Shown: positions 15,366 through 23,976 of the stretch, piece after piece
Layout: each line of letters starts with the position of its first letter
How positions within the stretch are numbered: position 1 is the stretch's first letter
From: Anaerolineae bacterium
Lineage (GTDB): Bacteria; Chloroflexota; Anaerolineae; Anaerolineales; Villigracilaceae
Direction of reading: 5' to 3'
DNA: 32,287 nt
Assembly (NCBI GenBank): GCA_017303735.1
Contig: JAFLCF010000027.1
Coordinates: 1-32,287, forward strand
The notes under the pieces: model-generated
The model's database searches: none
The model's input: only the letters and a program-made list of their open reading frames with translations
What the model was told of the DNA's origin: nothing
Program-made: the position numbers and the translations under genes

Positions 15366-16721
15366 ATGCCTCGCATCGTTTTCTCCCTGTTCATCCTTTT
15401 TCTAATTACATCCTGTGCCAGCCCGCAGCCAGCAACCCCCACGGCAGTCCCTACCCCAGCGGTTTCGCCAACTCCCTACCCGAATGCATTGTATGTGGAT
15501 CCGAACCAGTCTCTGGGACCGATCAGCCCATTGATCTACGGCTCGAACTATGGACCGTGGCTGGTCGTACCATTTGATATGCTCACCGCCGCATATGACT
15601 CCGGCGTGACGATTCTGCGTTTCCCTGCCGGTTCATGGGGTGACCATAACAACGTCACCAAATTACAGATCGACCAATTCATGGCGTTCGCCAGCCAGGT
15701 TGGCGCGACTGCCATGTTCAACGTCCGTTTGTTGGGGGGCACACCCGAACAAGCCGCAGAAATGGTACGCTATACCAATATCGAAAAAAAATATAATGTG
15801 CAGTATTGGGGTATTGGAAATGAACCGACACTTTATCAAAGCGAAGTAAAGAAATTCGGCGAGACGTACGACACGGCTCGTTTTAACAAGGAATGGCGCG
15901 AATTTGCAACTGCCATGAAAGCCGTTGACCCATCCATCAAACTGATCGGAGCCGAGATCAATCAGTTTAGTTTTAGCACAGAGGAAGGGGCAACAACGAA
16001 CTTCGGCACATGGGACGAAACCTGGTTCATTGATTTCTTGAAAGCCAATGGCGATATGGTCGATATCGTTTCTTTTCACCGTTACCCCTTTCCTCTCTCC
16101 TCTGTGTCGGGTCCGCCTAGTGTAGAAGATTTGAGCGCAAACGCTCAAGAATGGGACAAGATCATCATCCATGCACGCGAACTGATCCTTGAGCATACAG
16201 GGCGAGACTTGCCTATTGCTGTCACAGAGTTCAACTCAGCATACGATAAATCTGTAGGCGGTGAAGCCACGCCAGACTCGCACTTGAATGCCATTTGGAT
16301 GGCAGATGTATTGGGGCGTATGATCAAACAGGATGTCTTCATGGCGAATGTCTGGGCATTGACGGCAAAAGGTGGTTATGGCGGGCTGGGCATTATCGGT
16401 CAGAGTGATGTTTTCCCTTCGTATTACACCTATCAAATGTACAAAATGTTCGGCGATGAGCTTGTCTATTCTTCATCGGACGAAGATAGCTTGTCGATCT
16501 ATGCTGCCAAACGATCTGAAGACGGGACATTAACCCTAATGGTGGTGAATCTATCGGCTGAGGCGAAGGAAAAAGCTCTGGTGATTGCCGACCAACCCAC
16601 GGCTAGAGGCGAAGCGTGGCTTTTCGATCCTGAACATAAGGTTGAAAATATGGGTGAGGTTGAGTTGGGTGGAGAGATGACATTCCCTGCCCAGTCGGTT
16701 ACGCTCTTTATTTTGAGGTAA
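15366..16721 (+). CDS. Secreted clan GH-A glycoside hydrolase lipoprotein
   Basis: This 451-residue protein has a lipoprotein signal (LITSC, C17), then a Thr/Pro/Ala tether up to about residue 40 that should hold the enzyme on the cell surface. The (beta/alpha)8 domain contains YWGIGNEPTLY with candidate acid/base E153 and PIAVTEFNSAYD with candidate nucleophile E288. A C-terminal beta domain (about 385-451) ends EMTFPAQSVTLFILR. This layout is that of GH39/GH51/GH30-like retaining enzymes such as xylosidases, arabinofuranosidases and glucanases; the exact family cannot be fixed by eye. It lies just upstream of the LacI gene and is probably functionally linked to that locus. Confidence 0.8.
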   Translation: MPRIVFSLFILFLITSCASPQPATPTAVPTPAVSPTPYPNALYVDPNQSLGPISPLIYGSNYGPWLVVPFDMLTAAYDSGVTILRFPAGSWGDHNNVTKLQIDQFMAFASQVGATAMFNVRLLGGTPEQAAEMVRYTNIEKKYNVQYWGIGNEPTLYQSEVKKFGETYDTARFNKEWREFATAMKAVDPSIKLIGAEINQFSFSTEEGATTNFGTWDETWFIDFLKANGDMVDIVSFHRYPFPLSSVSGPPSVEDLSANAQEWDKIIIHARELILEHTGRDLPIAVTEFNSAYDKSVGGEATPDSHLNAIWMADVLGRMIKQDVFMANVWALTAKGGYGGLGIIGQSDVFPSYYTYQMYKMFGDELVYSSSDEDSLSIYAAKRSEDGTLTLMVVNLSAEAKEKALVIADQPTARGEAWLFDPEHKVENMGEVELGGEMTFPAQSVTLFILR

Positions 16722-16763
16722 AACCGCCGGTTCATGTTATCGATTTGTTAAGAAAAGTGCATC

Positions 16764-16792
16764 TTGACTCTGCCTTGCATTTATGCAATAAT
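16764..16792 (+). promoter_or_regulatory. Strong promoter of the lacI-type regulator and sugar locus
   Basis: TTGACT (16764-16769), a 17-bp spacer and AATAAT (16787-16792) form a near-consensus promoter. The predicted start, near 16799, falls inside the operator, leaving a leader of about 20 bases without a Shine-Dalgarno. Confidence 0.7.
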
Positions 16793-16820
16793 GTAACCGG
16801 TTACTGAAACCGGTTACATT
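16790..16820. promoter_or_regulatory. Twin LacI-family operator, AACCGGTT core
   Basis: GTAACCGGTTAC (16793-16804) is a perfect 12-bp palindrome with the central CG step typical of LacI-family sites. Its near copy GAAACCGGTTAC follows at 16806-16817. Together they form a larger inverted repeat (13-bp arms 16790-16802 and 16808-16820) that ends at the regulator's ATG. Binding here would block the promoter, so autorepression is expected. Confidence 0.75.
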
Positions 16821-17891
16821 ATGACGAGAAAATCTCAGTCTGTCACCATTCGGCACGTTGCTAAAAAAGCAGGAGTTTCTGTGGCAACCGTGAGTCGTTA
16901 CCTTAACCGCAGCGCCCCAATTTCGGAAGAAGTCTCGGCGCGCTTGGAAGAGGTTATGGCAGAGTTAAGATATGTGCCGCACGCGGCGGCTCGTCATTTG
17001 GCTTCGCAAAAGACAAGAGTAGTGGGGTTATTGCTGAACAATCTGCATAATGACTTTTTCGTTCCACTTTTGAACGGGATCGAAGGAGTTGTCCGAAAGC
17101 ATGAGTACAACCTTGTGATTGCCACCTATCATTCAGAAGGACGCGAATTCCCTCCCCCCATTGGACCCCACAACACTGACGGGCTTTTGGTGTTCTCTGA
17201 TGGTTTGACAGATGAAGACCTGATTGCGCTTCATGAACGAAAATTCCCTGTCATCCTTGTGCATCGCACGCCGCCCAACGGCTTAAGAATTCCCAGCGTG
17301 ACTGTAGAAAACAAAAAAATCACCATTGAATTGATCGATCACCTGATCAAGGTTCATGGAAAAAAGCGCATCCTTTTTATGCGCGGTCCGATCCACCAGG
17401 AAGACTCTCTCTGGCGCGAGACGGGCTACAAGAACGCATTGGTTGCCAATGGAATCCCCTTCGACGAGGCGTTGGTCTTGAATGGCGAGTTTGAACGAGA
17501 CATTGCCTATAAAGTATTAGGGGATTTCCTTTCGGATGAGGACCATCCGCCCTTTGATGCAGTATTCACCGGGGATGATGATGCAGCCATCGGTGTGCTT
17601 GCCGCCCTGCGTGATAAAGGCTACCGAGTACCTGAAGATATTTCAGTGATCGGGTTCGATAACCTCGGTTTTTCATCTTTTCTCACTCCCCCACTCACAA
17701 CAGTATCTGCCCCAACAGAAAAAGTGGGACAGATCGCAACCGAAAAGCTATTTTCCCTTTTTGAAGAACAGTTCCTCGAAGATGTCACTCTGTTGCCTAC
17801 GGAACTGATCATACGGCGTTCATGCGGATGTAATTTTGAATCCGAAGAATTGAGACAAGGAGGTGGTCAAGTCCATATATACAACAGATAA
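16821..17891 (+). CDS. LacI-family transcriptional repressor
   Basis: This 356-residue regulator has an N-terminal LacI helix-turn-helix (TIRHVAKKAGVSVATVSRYL, residues 9-28) and a hinge helix near HAAARHLASQKT. A periplasmic-binding-protein-like sugar domain starts at RVVGLLLNNLHNDFFVPLL and includes FDAVFTGDDDAAIGVLAALR and ISVIGFDNLGFSSFLTPPLT. It ends IIRRSCGCNFE, a Cys pair common in this family. Length is normal, with a 20-residue tail. It sits directly upstream of the ABC transporter genes, so it should sense an imported sugar or its breakdown product and control the locus through the AACCGGTT sites. The inducer is unknown. Confidence 0.95.
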   Translation: MTRKSQSVTIRHVAKKAGVSVATVSRYLNRSAPISEEVSARLEEVMAELRYVPHAAARHLASQKTRVVGLLLNNLHNDFFVPLLNGIEGVVRKHEYNLVIATYHSEGREFPPPIGPHNTDGLLVFSDGLTDEDLIALHERKFPVILVHRTPPNGLRIPSVTVENKKITIELIDHLIKVHGKKRILFMRGPIHQEDSLWRETGYKNALVANGIPFDEALVLNGEFERDIAYKVLGDFLSDEDHPPFDAVFTGDDDAAIGVLAALRDKGYRVPEDISVIGFDNLGFSSFLTPPLTTVSAPTEKVGQIATEKLFSLFEEQFLEDVTLLPTELIIRRSCGCNFESEELRQGGGQVHIYNR

Positions 17892-17938
17892 TTGTTAACC
17901 GTCGTATTGAAAACCTATTAAGAGGAGAATATTGCACC

Positions 17939-19411
17939 ATGAAAAAGAATTTGCTCGTATTGTTAAGCCTGCTCGTCATCGCTTCGATGATGCTTGCAGC
18001 TTGCGCAACCCCCGCTGCCGAAGAACCGGCTGCTGAAGAACCTGCCGCTGAAGAACCGGCTGCCACCGAAGAACCGGCTGCTGAAGAACCTGCCAGTGGC
18101 GATAAAGTTCAGATCCGCTGGTTCGTGGGTCTCGGAACTGGTACCAACCCCGAGCAGGTCGCCGCTCAGGAAGAAGTAGTTGCTGATTTCAACGCTTCTC
18201 AGGACAGAATCGAACTCGTGCTCGAGATCGTTCCGTTCGATGCTGCACGCGACACCCTCTCGACCCAGATCGCTTCCGGCGCTGGTCCCGACATTGTTGG
18301 TCCAGTCGGCTGGGGTGGTTCCAATGACTTCTATGGTCAGTGGCTCGACATCGCTCCTTACATCGAATCCTCCGGTTTTGACCTCAGTGTCTTTGATCCT
18401 GCGTTGGTCAAGTTCTACCAGACCGAAGAAGGTCAGGTGGGTCTGCCCTTCGCTGTGTTCCCTGGCGCTATGTACTTCCAGCCCGCCATGTTCGACGAAG
18501 CTGGCTTGAACTATCCTCCCCAGGTCTACGGCGAAAAGTACGTCTTCCCCGATGGCACCGAAGCTGACTGGAACTGGGAAACCGTTACCGAAGTTGCCAA
18601 GCTCCTCACCGTTGACGTGAACGGCTTGAACTCCACCGAAGAAGGCTTCGACCGCACCCAGATCGTTCAGGTCGGTTATGCTCCTCAGTGGCAGTCCATC
18701 CAGTCCATCGGCACCTTCTACGGTGGCGCTGCCAAGATCTACTCCGGCACCGAAAAGGGTTCCTTTGAATCCACCATCCCCGACAGCTGGAAAGAAGGCT
18801 GGAAGTGGTACTACGATGGCATGTACGGTGAACAACCCTACATTGCTACCGGCCCGCTCTCTGGCGCTCCTGAATTCGGCAATGGCAACCTCTTCAATGC
18901 TGGTAAAGCTGCCATGGGTCTTACCCAGACCTGGTACACCTGCTGTTTGGGCGATTTCAAAAACGCCGGACTTGAATTCCAACTCGGTATTCAGCCCATC
19001 GGCGCGAATGGTGAAGTTGCTGGACGCGTGGATGCTGATACCTTCCGCATCCTGAAGAGCACCCAACACCCCGAAGAAGCCTTTGAAGTGCTTGCCTACC
19101 TCATCACCACCGGTGGTGACAAACTTCTGCCCGTGTACGGCGCCATGCCCGCGATTGCCGATAAGACTGAAGCCTTCTTTGCTGTCAAGTCTGCCGACTA
19201 TCCGTTCGTGACCGACGAAAGCTGGAACGTGTTCATTCAGGGTCTCGCTTACCCCGACACCCCAAGCTCCGAACAGTATCAGCCGAACTCCATCAAGGCT
19301 AATGCCCGCTTCGCGACCTTCCTTGATCTGATGAACAATACCGAAGGACTCGACTTCGACGCCGAATTTGCCAAGTTGGTCGAAGACTTGAACGTGATCT
19401 ATAACGAGTAA
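17939..19411 (+). CDS. Sugar ABC transporter substrate-binding lipoprotein
   Basis: This 490-residue family 1 extracellular binding protein has a signal ending in lipobox LAAC (C22). A tether of repeated Ala-Glu-Glu-Pro-Ala units (about 25-52) follows, then the mature fold starting IRWFVGLGTGTNPEQVAAQE. Domain features include IASGAGPDIVGPVGWGGSND and VGLPFAVFPGAMYF. Two permease genes follow, so it is the receptor of this importer. The aromatic-rich ligand region (NWNWE-type, SWKEGWKWYYDGMYG) suits an oligosaccharide; which one is open. GAGGAG at 17922-17927 is the likely, somewhat distant ribosome-binding site. Confidence 0.93.
   Translation: MKKNLLVLLSLLVIASMMLAACATPAAEEPAAEEPAAEEPAATEEPAAEEPASGDKVQIRWFVGLGTGTNPEQVAAQEEVVADFNASQDRIELVLEIVPFDAARDTLSTQIASGAGPDIVGPVGWGGSNDFYGQWLDIAPYIESSGFDLSVFDPALVKFYQTEEGQVGLPFAVFPGAMYFQPAMFDEAGLNYPPQVYGEKYVFPDGTEADWNWETVTEVAKLLTVDVNGLNSTEEGFDRTQIVQVGYAPQWQSIQSIGTFYGGAAKIYSGTEKGSFESTIPDSWKEGWKWYYDGMYGEQPYIATGPLSGAPEFGNGNLFNAGKAAMGLTQTWYTCCLGDFKNAGLEFQLGIQPIGANGEVAGRVDADTFRILKSTQHPEEAFEVLAYLITTGGDKLLPVYGAMPAIADKTEAFFAVKSADYPFVTDESWNVFIQGLAYPDTPSSEQYQPNSIKANARFATFLDLMNNTEGLDFDAEFAKLVEDLNVIYNE
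18014..18094 (+). repeat. In-frame 15-bp tandem repeat coding for the lipoprotein tether
   Basis: About five and a half imperfect copies of GCTGCTGAAGAACCG encode repeated AAEEP units between the lipobox and the binding domain. Being in frame, copy-number change would only lengthen or shorten the tether. Confidence 0.8.
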
Positions 19412-19429
19412 AAGCGTGTTTTGAAGTAA

Positions 19430-19464
19430 GATTGGGCAGGTCAACATGATTGACCTGCCCAATC
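19430..19464 (+). repeat. 15-bp-stem hairpin between binding-protein and permease genes
   Basis: GATTGGGCAGGTCAA (19430-19444) pairs perfectly with 19450-19464 around CATGA. No T tract follows. Hairpins here are well known in sugar ABC operons as 3' stabilisers that raise binding-protein mRNA over permease mRNA; that role is inferred for this one. Confidence 0.75.
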
Positions 19465-19490
19465 CAATTAATTCAAAAAAGGAGTGCGTC

Positions 19491-20504
19491 ATGCTTGAAG
19501 AACTAAATAAAACACGGGAAAAGTTTTCATTTGCCGCGTTTCGAAATATGAAATCGATCGCCAGAAGAGAAATGCAGAGCGGCTTGGGATTCACTTCGAT
19601 ATGGATCGTGGGCTTTCTTGCTTTCACTTTGATCCCCATGATCGCAACTCTATTCTTTAGCTTCATAGATCTTAGTATTACCGATGGTATTTTTAGCACC
19701 CCAAAATTCGTCGGCTTTGAAAACTACATTCAATTGTGGAAAGATCCGCAAGCTGGGGTCAACCCCAAATTCTGGTTTGCGAGCGAAACACCAAGCTCGC
19801 TGATCATCACGATCAAATTCGCTTTGATCGCCCTGCCTGTAGGCATTTTTGCTCCACTACTTCTTGCTCTTCTGATGAATAACAAGTTCCTTAAGGGACA
19901 ATTCATCTTCCGCACCTTGTTCTATATGCCCTATATCGTTCCGTTCATTGCCAGTGTCTTTTTATGGGGCGGCATGCTCAATACAGAGACAGGTTGGATC
20001 AACCGCTTCCTCGAGTTCGCCGGGGTTCCGAATGAAAACCTGCCGCAATGGGCAAACGATGTCAACTGGGTATACCCCACTTACGTCATCATGGGTATTT
20101 GGGGGATTGGCAACGCCATGTTGATCATGCTTGCCGGGCTGCAAGGCGTACCCACCGAGCTTTACGACGCCGCCAAAGTAGACGGCGCCAATACCTGGAC
20201 GACCTTCTGGAATATCACCTTCCCGATGATCTCCCCGGTGATTTTCTATAATCTGGTTCTGAATATTGTGGGGTTGTTCCAATACTTCCTGGTTCCATTG
20301 GTTGTCAATAATGGAACTGGGCGTCCTGGAGGCGCAACCCTTTTCTATAATCTTTATCTCTACAAAACCTTCTTTACCTTCCAAAACATGTCCTATGGTT
20401 CGACACTGGCATGGTTCCTTTTCATTGTTATTATGATCGTCACCATCGTATTGTTCGCCACAGCCAAATACTGGGTGTACTATGCGGGTGAGGCAAGGTC
20501 GTAG
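19491..20504 (+). CDS. Sugar ABC transporter permease, MalF type
   Basis: This 337-residue protein has six predicted membrane helices, the first at about residues 37-60 (IWIVGFLAFTLIPMIATLFF). The cytoplasmic EAA loop YDAAKVDGANTWTTFWNITF docks the ATPase. It pairs with the MalG-type permease nine bases downstream. ATG 19491 is chosen because GGAG at 19481-19484 lies six bases upstream; an earlier in-frame ATG at 19446 sits inside the hairpin loop and would only add a polar stretch. Substrate specificity follows the binding protein and is not fixed by sequence. Confidence 0.93.
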   Translation: MLEELNKTREKFSFAAFRNMKSIARREMQSGLGFTSIWIVGFLAFTLIPMIATLFFSFIDLSITDGIFSTPKFVGFENYIQLWKDPQAGVNPKFWFASETPSSLIITIKFALIALPVGIFAPLLLALLMNNKFLKGQFIFRTLFYMPYIVPFIASVFLWGGMLNTETGWINRFLEFAGVPNENLPQWANDVNWVYPTYVIMGIWGIGNAMLIMLAGLQGVPTELYDAAKVDGANTWTTFWNITFPMISPVIFYNLVLNIVGLFQYFLVPLVVNNGTGRPGGATLFYNLYLYKTFFTFQNMSYGSTLAWFLFIVIMIVTIVLFATAKYWVYYAGEARS

Positions 20505-20513
20505 GAGGCAGAT

Positions 20514-21578
20514 ATGAAATTCAATCTAAAGAACGGCATCAACTCGTTTTTTGTAACTTTGCTGACAGCAGCGATTGTTGCAGTTTTCTTATCTCCATTT
20601 GCCTTCATGGTGCTGACCTCGCTGAAGACCCGCGAGCAGATCTCCGTGGTGGGTGCGCCGATCTGGCCCGCCGCCCAACCCAAATACGAATTCGAAGGCA
20701 AGGAAGTAGATGTATTCATCGTTCCTTTATCACAATGCGACGGCTTCGACGCCAACAGCACTGACACCGGTAATCTAGCCATCACGAAAAAGGGACGCCA
20801 GGAAAGCACCTTCATTGACCCGAATAACCTGGAACGCGGTGAATTTGTCTGCCGGGTTTCATGGCGTGCCCTCGACCGTCCGTGGACGCTCTCGCCAACA
20901 TGGGCGAACTATCAGGAAGTATGGAATACCATTCCAAACGGATATTGGCGATTGCTTGGCAATACGCTCTTCTACGCAATCATAACCATGATCGGTACTG
21001 TCATCTCCTGCATTTTGGTGGCATACGGGTTTGCTCGTTTCCGTTTTCCGGGGCGCGACTTAATGTTCCTCATCTTGATCTCGACCCTGTTCCTGCCTGG
21101 TGCAGTGACGATCATCCCAACCTACTCATTTTGGCAGAGACTGGGCTTGGTCGGCACCTGGTGGCCGCTGGTCCTGCCGCACTTCTTTGCAAATGCCTAT
21201 AACGTTTTCCTTTTCCGTCAATATTTCCTGACGCTGCCGCGCGAGTTGGACGAATCTGCCATGATCGATGGTGCAGGACCTCTACGCATCTTGTGGTCCA
21301 TTCTCCTTCCACAATCCTATCCGGTCATCATTGCAGTTGTGGTCTTCCACATCGTCTTCGCTTGGAATGATTACTTTGGACCTTTGATCTATCTTTCCAC
21401 ATCCCGTGAGAACTGGCCCATTTCGGTAGCGCTCTCTTCCTTCAATGGTATTTATGGGCAGCAGCCTCAATTGATCCAGGCAGGCGCCTTCCTCGCGATC
21501 CTCCTGCCAATGCTGCTCTTCTTCGTCGCCCAGCGCTTCTTCATTCAGGGTATCGTCGTCACCGGCGTTGATAAATAA
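20514..21578 (+). CDS. Sugar ABC transporter permease, MalG type, with extracellular insertion
   Basis: This 354-residue permease is longer than the usual 270-300. Helix 1 lies at about residues 11-33, and the five remaining helices run from about 143 to the C-terminus. The EAA loop is ELDESAMIDGAGPLRILWSI. The extra length is a hydrophilic segment of about 85 residues between helix 1 and the normal TWANYQEVW segment. It contains two cysteines (C75, C113) that could form a disulfide on the outer face. AGGAGG (20503-20508) overlaps the stop of the MalF gene and fixes the start. The two permeases need an ATPase that is not encoded in the window. Confidence 0.92.
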   Translation: MKFNLKNGINSFFVTLLTAAIVAVFLSPFAFMVLTSLKTREQISVVGAPIWPAAQPKYEFEGKEVDVFIVPLSQCDGFDANSTDTGNLAITKKGRQESTFIDPNNLERGEFVCRVSWRALDRPWTLSPTWANYQEVWNTIPNGYWRLLGNTLFYAIITMIGTVISCILVAYGFARFRFPGRDLMFLILISTLFLPGAVTIIPTYSFWQRLGLVGTWWPLVLPHFFANAYNVFLFRQYFLTLPRELDESAMIDGAGPLRILWSILLPQSYPVIIAVVVFHIVFAWNDYFGPLIYLSTSRENWPISVALSSFNGIYGQQPQLIQAGAFLAILLPMLLFFVAQRFFIQGIVVTGVDK

Positions 21579-21595
21579 GGCAAGGAAAAGGAAAC

Positions 21596-22894
21596 ATGCT
21601 CAAAGTTGCTGTGATCGGTGGCGGTTCCACATATACCCCTGAATTGATCAATGGCTTTCTCGCACGCCACGAACAGTTCCCGGTAAATGAGCTGTGGTTG
21701 ATGGATATCGACAAGGAACGTCTTGATATTGTCGGTGGATTTGCCCAGCGTATGGTTGAGGCAAAAGGCTCCCCTTTCAAGGTGGTATTGACAACCGACC
21801 AACGTGCCGCTGTTAAGGACGCTGATTATGTCACGACACAACTTCGTGTTGGGCATATGGAAGCTCGCCGGCGCGACGAATATCTCGGTTTGCGCCACGG
21901 ATTGATCGGTCAGGAAACGACCGGTGTGGGAGGCATGGCAAAAGCACTACGTACCATCCCGGTCATCCTCCGTATCGCAAAAGATATGCAGGAACTTTCC
22001 AAACCCGGCGCCATGCTGGTCAACTTTACCAATCCCGCCGGGTTGGTGACACAAGCACTCAGCCAATATGCAAAAGAGACACCCTCGGTTGGGGTTTGCA
22101 ATGTACCGATCACAGCCAAGATGAAGATCATCGAAGGGCTGGAACAAGCCACAGGGAAGAAGATCGAGCCGGAACGAACAGAGTTGAAAACGCTCGGTTT
22201 GAATCATCTTTCCTGGCATCGCGGGTTTACCGTCGATGGAGAAGATGTCTGGCCCCAGGTCATTCAAGGGTACATCGACAACCTCAAAAAAGAAGAACAT
22301 CCCGAGTGGGATCCGCGCACCGTGGAAGTCTTGCGCATGATGCCCAACTACTACCTGCAATATTTTTATCACACCGATAAAAAGCTTAAAGCCCAAGAAG
22401 CCTGGCCCCCTTCACGAGCAGAAGAAGTCATTGAAGTGGAAAAGGACCTGCTGCGCCAGTACGCCGACCCCAACCTCAACGAACCTCCCGCCGACTTGAT
22501 GAAACGTGGCGGCGCATACTACTCAACCGTTGCCACACAACTCCTCAATGCTCATTACAACGATCTCGGTGAAACGCATGTTGTCAATATTCGCAACAAC
22601 GGCGCCGTGAAAGAATGGGATGCGAATTGGGTGCTGGAAATGCCTTCACAAGTAAAGAAAAGCGGAATCACCCCGCTTCCCGCCGACCCGTTGCCTGCTT
22701 CGTGCTTCGGACTCATCTCTGCCGTCAAGCAATACGAACTACTGACCGTCGAAGCCGCTGTACATGGCGACCGGGATGCAGCCTACCAAGCCCTGCTTGT
22801 CCACCCCATCGGACCCAAAGCAGACAAGGTGCAAGCCGTGCTCGATGACATGCTTGAGACACACCGCGAACACCTGCCGCAATTTTTCAAATAG
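21596..22894 (+). CDS. GH4 6-phospho-beta-glucosidase
   Basis: This 432-residue cytosolic enzyme is a glycoside hydrolase family 4 member, which uses NAD+ and a divalent metal in a redox-elimination mechanism. The nucleotide motif is VAVIGGGSTYTPELINGFL. The metal-site Cys lies in GVCNVPITAKM (C168), with H204 in LNHLSWHRG. The CNVP form marks 6-phospho-beta-glucosidases (CelF/LicH/ChbF-like), as opposed to the alpha-glucosidase variants of the family. It therefore needs a phosphorylated disaccharide, yet the locus imports by ABC, not PTS. The kinase encoded next could supply the phosphate. Products would be glucose 6-phosphate or GlcN/GlcNAc 6-phosphate plus free sugar. Confidence 0.92.
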   Translation: MLKVAVIGGGSTYTPELINGFLARHEQFPVNELWLMDIDKERLDIVGGFAQRMVEAKGSPFKVVLTTDQRAAVKDADYVTTQLRVGHMEARRRDEYLGLRHGLIGQETTGVGGMAKALRTIPVILRIAKDMQELSKPGAMLVNFTNPAGLVTQALSQYAKETPSVGVCNVPITAKMKIIEGLEQATGKKIEPERTELKTLGLNHLSWHRGFTVDGEDVWPQVIQGYIDNLKKEEHPEWDPRTVEVLRMMPNYYLQYFYHTDKKLKAQEAWPPSRAEEVIEVEKDLLRQYADPNLNEPPADLMKRGGAYYSTVATQLLNAHYNDLGETHVVNIRNNGAVKEWDANWVLEMPSQVKKSGITPLPADPLPASCFGLISAVKQYELLTVEAAVHGDRDAAYQALLVHPIGPKADKVQAVLDDMLETHREHLPQFFK

Positions 22895-22925
22895 TTTGAG
22901 CGGTGTCTTATCCCGCGGAGACTTG

Positions 22926-22969
22926 ATTGACCGCAGACCACAGACTGCCGTCTGCCGTCTGCGGTCAAT
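22926..22969 (+). repeat. Word-repeat hairpin between GH4 and kinase genes
   Basis: ATTGACCGCAGAC (22926-22938) pairs perfectly with 22957-22969. The inner part repeats the same words (CAGAC, CCGTCTG twice), allowing alternative registers. It lies between the GH4 stop (22894) and the kinase start (23002) and has only a short T stretch after it. Confidence 0.7.
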
Positions 22970-23001
22970 TTTCTAAAACGTCATTGGAATCTTTTGTCAC
23001 A

Positions 23002-23976
23002 ATGAACTATTTCCTTGGAGTAGATATTGGAGCTACGAAAACCGCCGCATTGATCTGTGATGAACAGGGGCAGGCGTGCGGCTACGGCATTGGCGGGTCT
23101 GGGAACCCGGAAAATGTCGGGTATGAGGGGATGCAAAAAGCCATTCAAGAGGCTGTGACACAGGCGTTGCAAGAAGCGAATATTCAAATAGACCAACTCT
23201 CCGGTGCAGGTTTTGGCATCGGCGGGTTCGATTGGGGCTCACTTGAAGAAGACATGCGCAATGCCATCCAAAAAGCTGGCATTTCGTGCCCGGTCAGCCT
23301 GGTCAACGATGCCGTACTGGGGCTAGTTGCAGGGACCAGCGAAGGCTGGGGCGTGGCAGTGGTTTCGGGCACTGGCTGTAATTGCCGAGGGCGCGATAAA
23401 GAACTGAAACGCGAAGGGCGTGTCACCGGCTTTGGTGTGTTGATGGGCGAAAGCGCGGGTGGAACCGAACTCATCTACCGCACCATGCAATACCTCGGCT
23501 ACTCGTGGACGAAACGCCTGCCTCCCACTGCGCTTTCAGACATATTCATTAAACAATACCGCGCCAAAAATCTTGAAGACCTCATCGAAGGCTATACAAC
23601 CGGAAAATACAACATTGCCGCCGAAGCGGCTCCACTCGTCTTTCAAGTGGCAGCCCAAGGCGACGAAGTTGCCCAAAACCTCGTCCATTGGGCAGGGACG
23701 GAACTGGGTGAAATGGCAAACGCCGTCATCCGCCAGCTCAATTTTCAAGAGATCGAATTTGAGATCGCCCTGATCGGATCAATGTTCAAGACCGGTGAAG
23801 CGCTCATTACCCCCATGCGCTCAAAGGTTCATGAAATTGCCCCAAGGGCAAAACTCATTCCAACAGAGGTCAAACCCGTTGTTGGTGCAGTTCTACTCGG
23901 TATGGAAGCCGGGCTTTTACACATCACTGCCAACATCAGAGAAACCCTTAACTCGAACACAAAGGTGACTCAATGA
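23002..23976 (+). CDS. BadF/BadG-family sugar kinase (N-acetylglucosamine-kinase-like)
   Basis: This 324-residue ASKHA-fold kinase has phosphate-1 motif VDIGATKT (residues 7-14), NDAVLGLVAG with candidate catalytic base D103, and the phosphate-2 loop VVSGTGCN (GTG at 123-125). GFGVLMGESAGGTEL follows. These match the BadF/BadG family branch that includes NAGK-type GlcNAc kinases. ATG 23002 is chosen because the first strand starts there; the longer frame from 22927 would translate the repeat hairpin. No clear Shine-Dalgarno is seen. Its place after the GH4 gene suggests it phosphorylates the imported mono- or disaccharide at O6 (inference). Its stop overlaps the next start (ATGA). Confidence 0.88.
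   Translation: MNYFLGVDIGATKTAALICDEQGQACGYGIGGSGNPENVGYEGMQKAIQEAVTQALQEANIQIDQLSGAGFGIGGFDWGSLEEDMRNAIQKAGISCPVSLVNDAVLGLVAGTSEGWGVAVVSGTGCNCRGRDKELKREGRVTGFGVLMGESAGGTELIYRTMQYLGYSWTKRLPPTALSDIFIKQYRAKNLEDLIEGYTTGKYNIAAEAAPLVFQVAAQGDEVAQNLVHWAGTELGEMANAVIRQLNFQEIEFEIALIGSMFKTGEALITPMRSKVHEIAPRAKLIPTEVKPVVGAVLLGMEAGLLHITANIRETLNSNTKVTQ

Noticed and set aside
17896..17901. TAACCG half-site before the binding-protein gene as a second LacI operator
   Set aside because: Only half of the GTAACCGGTTAC palindrome matches, and no promoter is visible there.
17963..19699. A 578-codon open frame on the minus strand opposite the binding-protein gene
   Set aside because: It is antisense to a well-supported lipoprotein gene, runs through the operon hairpin, has no recognisable domain and repeats low-complexity residues that mirror the tether repeat. 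Its length comes from the codon bias of the true gene.
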